This document shows positions 61,041 to 64,000 of a stretch of DNA of 64,000 nucleotides, piece by piece; the stretch's first letter is position 1, and the number at the start of each line of letters is the position of its first letter. The stretch lies in NCBI RefSeq assembly GCF_011075055.1, contig NC_058154.1:3596001-3660000 (forward strand), written 5' to 3'. The position numbers and the translations under genes were made by a program. The stretch comes from Mangifera indica (lineage: Eukaryota > Streptophyta > Magnoliopsida > Sapindales > Anacardiaceae). Below the pieces are notes generated by a model. It worked only from the letters and a program-made list of their open reading frames with translations. It did no database searches and was not told the DNA's origin.

Positions 61041-64000
61041 TATAAGAGTTGTATGACAAGAATTCATGAGTCATCAAGTATGAATTGTGTTTGAGACTTT
61101 TCGAGATGATATTAAAGGAAGGAATGCCTCTGAATGATCATATCATAAAAGTGATAAACATTCTAGGGCAATTGGATGTATATGGAGTTGTCATGCCTGA
61201 CAAACTCAAGTTGAATTTGATTTTGCAATCCCTTTCGAGTAGTTATAGACCATTCATAATGAATTACAATCTCAATAGAATCGAGCATACACTTCCAAAA
61301 CTTTTGAATGAGATTCAAAAGTTTTATATACAAGGAAGAGGGTATGGGGAAATTCATGTTGTTTCTTCTAGTGGGACAAAAACAAGCAAAAGGAACCTCA
61401 AAAGGGTCTAAAAGTTAAACTAAAGAAGAAAAATTTTAAGAAAGTTGAAGCCAATATAGAGAAAGCCAAAGTTAAAGGGTAGTGTCTCCACTGTAAGAAG
61501 GATAGACATTGGAAGAGAAATTGTCCTCTTTATCGCAAAGCCTAAAAGAAAAGAAAATAGAAATATTTCCTTAATTTATAATAGAATTTGAATTAACAGT
61601 TAATTCAAATAATCATTCTTAGATATTAGATTAAGTAGCTACATCTTACATAAGTTTTTCATTGCAAGACCTGTAGAATAGTTTTGTGTTGTCCAAAAGA
61701 TGTAGTTATTTTAAAGATGGCAAATGGAGCAAAGGTTACAGCTAAAGCCATGGGAAATTATTCTTTGACAAATTCTATCTGGACAAATTTTAAGATTGTA
61801 CAAAGTGTTTTATTTTTCCAAAGCTATTAGAGATATTATTTTTGTTTTTATTATGCATAAAAATGGAACTATGTATAGTTCAATGGAAATCAATGTTTGA
61901 TTTATTTTGAAAATTCTCTACTTGGCAAAACAGTAAACACAAATAGTTTGTAATACTGTTACAAATTAGAGATCTAGAAAAGAAATTAATTCAAGGTTAA
62001 TTTGACATCATCGATTAGATCATATAAGAGACAATAACACAATAAGATTAGAAACAAATGAGATTTTAAGTCCATTGTATTATGAATCCTATCCAACTTG
62101 TAAATCATGTCTTCAAGGAAAAATGATCAAATCACTTTTAAAAAATAAAGGGAAAAGATTCAAAGAATTATTATAATTGACATATTTAGATATATGCAGA
62201 CCATTTAATGATATGGCACGAAGAGGTTTGCAATACTTCATTGCCTTTATTAATGATTATTCGAGGTATAGATATGTGTATTTAATGAAATACAAATCTG
62301 AATATTTTGAAAGTTTAGAGAATTCAAGACTAAAGTAGAGAAACAATCTAGAAAGAATATTTAGGCCTTACGATCGATTGTGGATAAGAATATTTGAGTA
62401 CGAAATTTTTAGATTATTTGAAGGTAAATGGAATCATATCCCAATTAACTCCTTTATATACATCACAACACAATTGTGTATCAGAAAGGTGGAACTGTAC
62501 TTTATTAGATATGATATGGTCCATGGTAAGTTTTATAGACTTGTTGTCATTATCAGGATATGTCTTACTTTCTGCTACACATATTTTGAATATAGCACTA
62601 TCCAAATCCATCCAAAAGACACCTTATAAGATGTGGCATGGCAAACTTTTCAGTCTAAATCATGTGAAAGTCTGAGGATATCTAACTTATATCAAGATGG
62701 CTAAAATTGATAAGTTAGATGTCAAATCTAAAGAAGATCGATTTATAAGATATCCTAAAAATTTTTTAAGATATTACTTCTATTTCCCAAATCATCAAAA
62801 AATTCCAATTAGTAGAACATATATTTCTTGGAGAAAGAATTTTTACAAGAAAATGGTGTAGGAAGAAGAATAGAGTTCAAAGAAGAGTTCGAAAAGCCTT
62901 AGATCAAATAAGTTGAGCCAGGAGAATCCTTTCAACAGATTTCTTCATATGATACACCTTTTCCAGTTCATAGATCTTTTAGAGTTTTTGGACCTCTAAA
63001 TAGATACAAATGTCTTTATAAGTAGGTTTTTGAATCCTTTTTAGTGAGAGAAATAAATTATGAATAAGTAATACTAGATGTTGATTCAGGTAAATGACTA
63101 AATGCTATGAATTCTAAAATAAAATCCATACATACTAATTAAGTTTGGACATTTCTTGACCCACCAAAAGGAATTGTTCTTATAGGTTATAAGTAGGTCT
63201 TCAAGAGAAAGATTGACAATGATGGAAAGGTAGAGACTTACAAAGCTCGACTAGTAATAAAAGGTTATACTTAGAGATAAGGGTTGGATTATGAGAAAAT
63301 TTTTTCGTCCATACCTATGATTAAATCCATCTATATAATTCTAGCTATTGTTGTATACCATGATTATGAAATTTGGTAAATGGATGTCAAAATAGTATTC
63401 CTCAATGGATTCATTGAGGGAAAATATCTATATGGAACATTCCATAGGTTTTATATCCACTATCAAAAGACATTAAATGTGCAAGTTACATTAACCTATT
63501 TATGGATTGAAGCAAGCTTCAAGAAATTAGAACATGCTATTCAATGATACGATTAAATCGTTTGGTTTCATAAAGAATTTGGATGAACCTTGTGTCTACA
63601 AATAGGTTAAGGATCATGTCATAAAGTTTCTCATATTGTATATAGATAACATACTATTGATGGGTAGTGATATTAGTATGATAAATAAGGTTAAAATCTG
63701 GTTATCTAGAACTGTCTTAATAAAATACTTGGAAGATGCAACCTATATCCTTAGAATTCATGTCTATAAAGATAGAACAAATGGGATAATTGGCTTATCC
63801 CATAAATTGTACATAGAAAAGTTGCTGAAGAGGTTTAGTATGGGTAATTAAAAAAGAGGTCTTTTGCTCTTCACTCACAATCTTAATCTTTCTAAAGATA
63901 GGAGTCCAAAAACCTATGAAAAATGATAACAGATGTGTAATGTGTCTTATGCTTTAGCTATAGGTGAACTAATACATGTAATGTTATGTACAAGACATGA
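61041..64000 (+). mobile_element. Second Ty1/copia element, decayed, running off the window
   Basis: The order is gag, protease, integrase, reverse transcriptase, which is copia order. Gag (61085-61411) has VMPDKLKLNLILQSLSSSYR. The zinc knuckle is at 61483-61535 (C-L-H-C-K-K-D-R-H-W-K-R-N-C). The integrase has the CKSCLQGKM zinc side near 62100 and GLQYFIAFINDYSRYRYVYL near 62230-62290. The reverse transcriptase has KARLVIKGY near 63245, MDVKIVFLNGFIEG near 63380 and LYIDNILLMGSD near 63635, where the second catalytic Asp of YxDD is Asn. Stops are frequent. It has no visible LTR in the window. It differs from the copia element at 14.5-19.5 kb and is from another lineage. Confidence 0.88.

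Overview
The window is plant nuclear DNA, almost certainly from a eudicot. It is very AT-rich. Its genes have spliced coding exons with GT-AG (once GC-AG) introns, it is full of plant transposons, and the intact genes belong to plant families. I cannot name the species from the sequence.

Genes. Five genes look intact: a DCD-domain/Kelch-repeat protein (ten coding exons, 19592-24721, 706 aa), two tandem MIF/D-dopachrome tautomerase-like genes (MDL3-like 28506-29950, 112 aa; MDL1/2-like 30560-33265, 115 aa), an intronless PRA1 family protein (34403-35071, 222 aa), and an Abraxas/Abro1-like MPN protein (40765-41764, 297 aa). All are on the + strand. The order DCD-Kelch, MDL, PRA1 matches the contiguous Arabidopsis loci At5g01660, At5g01650, At5g01640 (recalled, not searched), so 19-35 kb is a conserved gene island. 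Broken genes are an IMK2-like receptor kinase tail (39160-39601), a MATE transporter on the minus strand (45095-47008) and a DUF1985 gene of the kind carried by MULEs (2600-4200).

Mobile DNA. Most of the rest is transposon sequence. A family of Mutator-type non-autonomous elements has ends like GGCCAAAGGAC, 9-10 bp target duplications and long inverted repeats. It occurs eight times (1-240, 6904-7705, 8686-9628, 9719-11870, 11888-12935, 27353-28105, 35898-36640, 53336-53884). A 5.0-kb Ty1/copia element (14506-19513, TSD GTTAC) sits 73 bp upstream of the DCD-Kelch coding exon and seems to have split its 5' leader. A decayed MuDR-type transposase (50.4-53.1 kb) lies behind a seven-fold 148-bp tandem array. 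A decayed hAT transposase element (about 54.0-56.8 kb) has an internally deleted relative at about 36.9-37.8 kb in the opposite orientation. Two LTRs of one family with TGTAACA/TGTTACA-type ends lie at 4506-6740 and 57433-59761. A second decayed copia element runs from 61.0 kb off the right edge. Harbinger-like and other AT-rich MITEs fill many introns and gaps.

Layout: 0-13 kb transposon-rich; 13-25 kb DCD-Kelch with its interrupted 5' region; 25-28 kb MITEs; 28-35 kb MDL-MDL-PRA1; 35-40 kb MITE, hAT derivative and kinase fragment; 40-44 kb Abraxas-like gene and flank; 45-47 kb MATE pseudogene; 48-64 kb almost solid transposon remnants. I saw no tRNA, rRNA or CRISPR. Exon borders come from reading splice sites and frame by eye, without transcript data.
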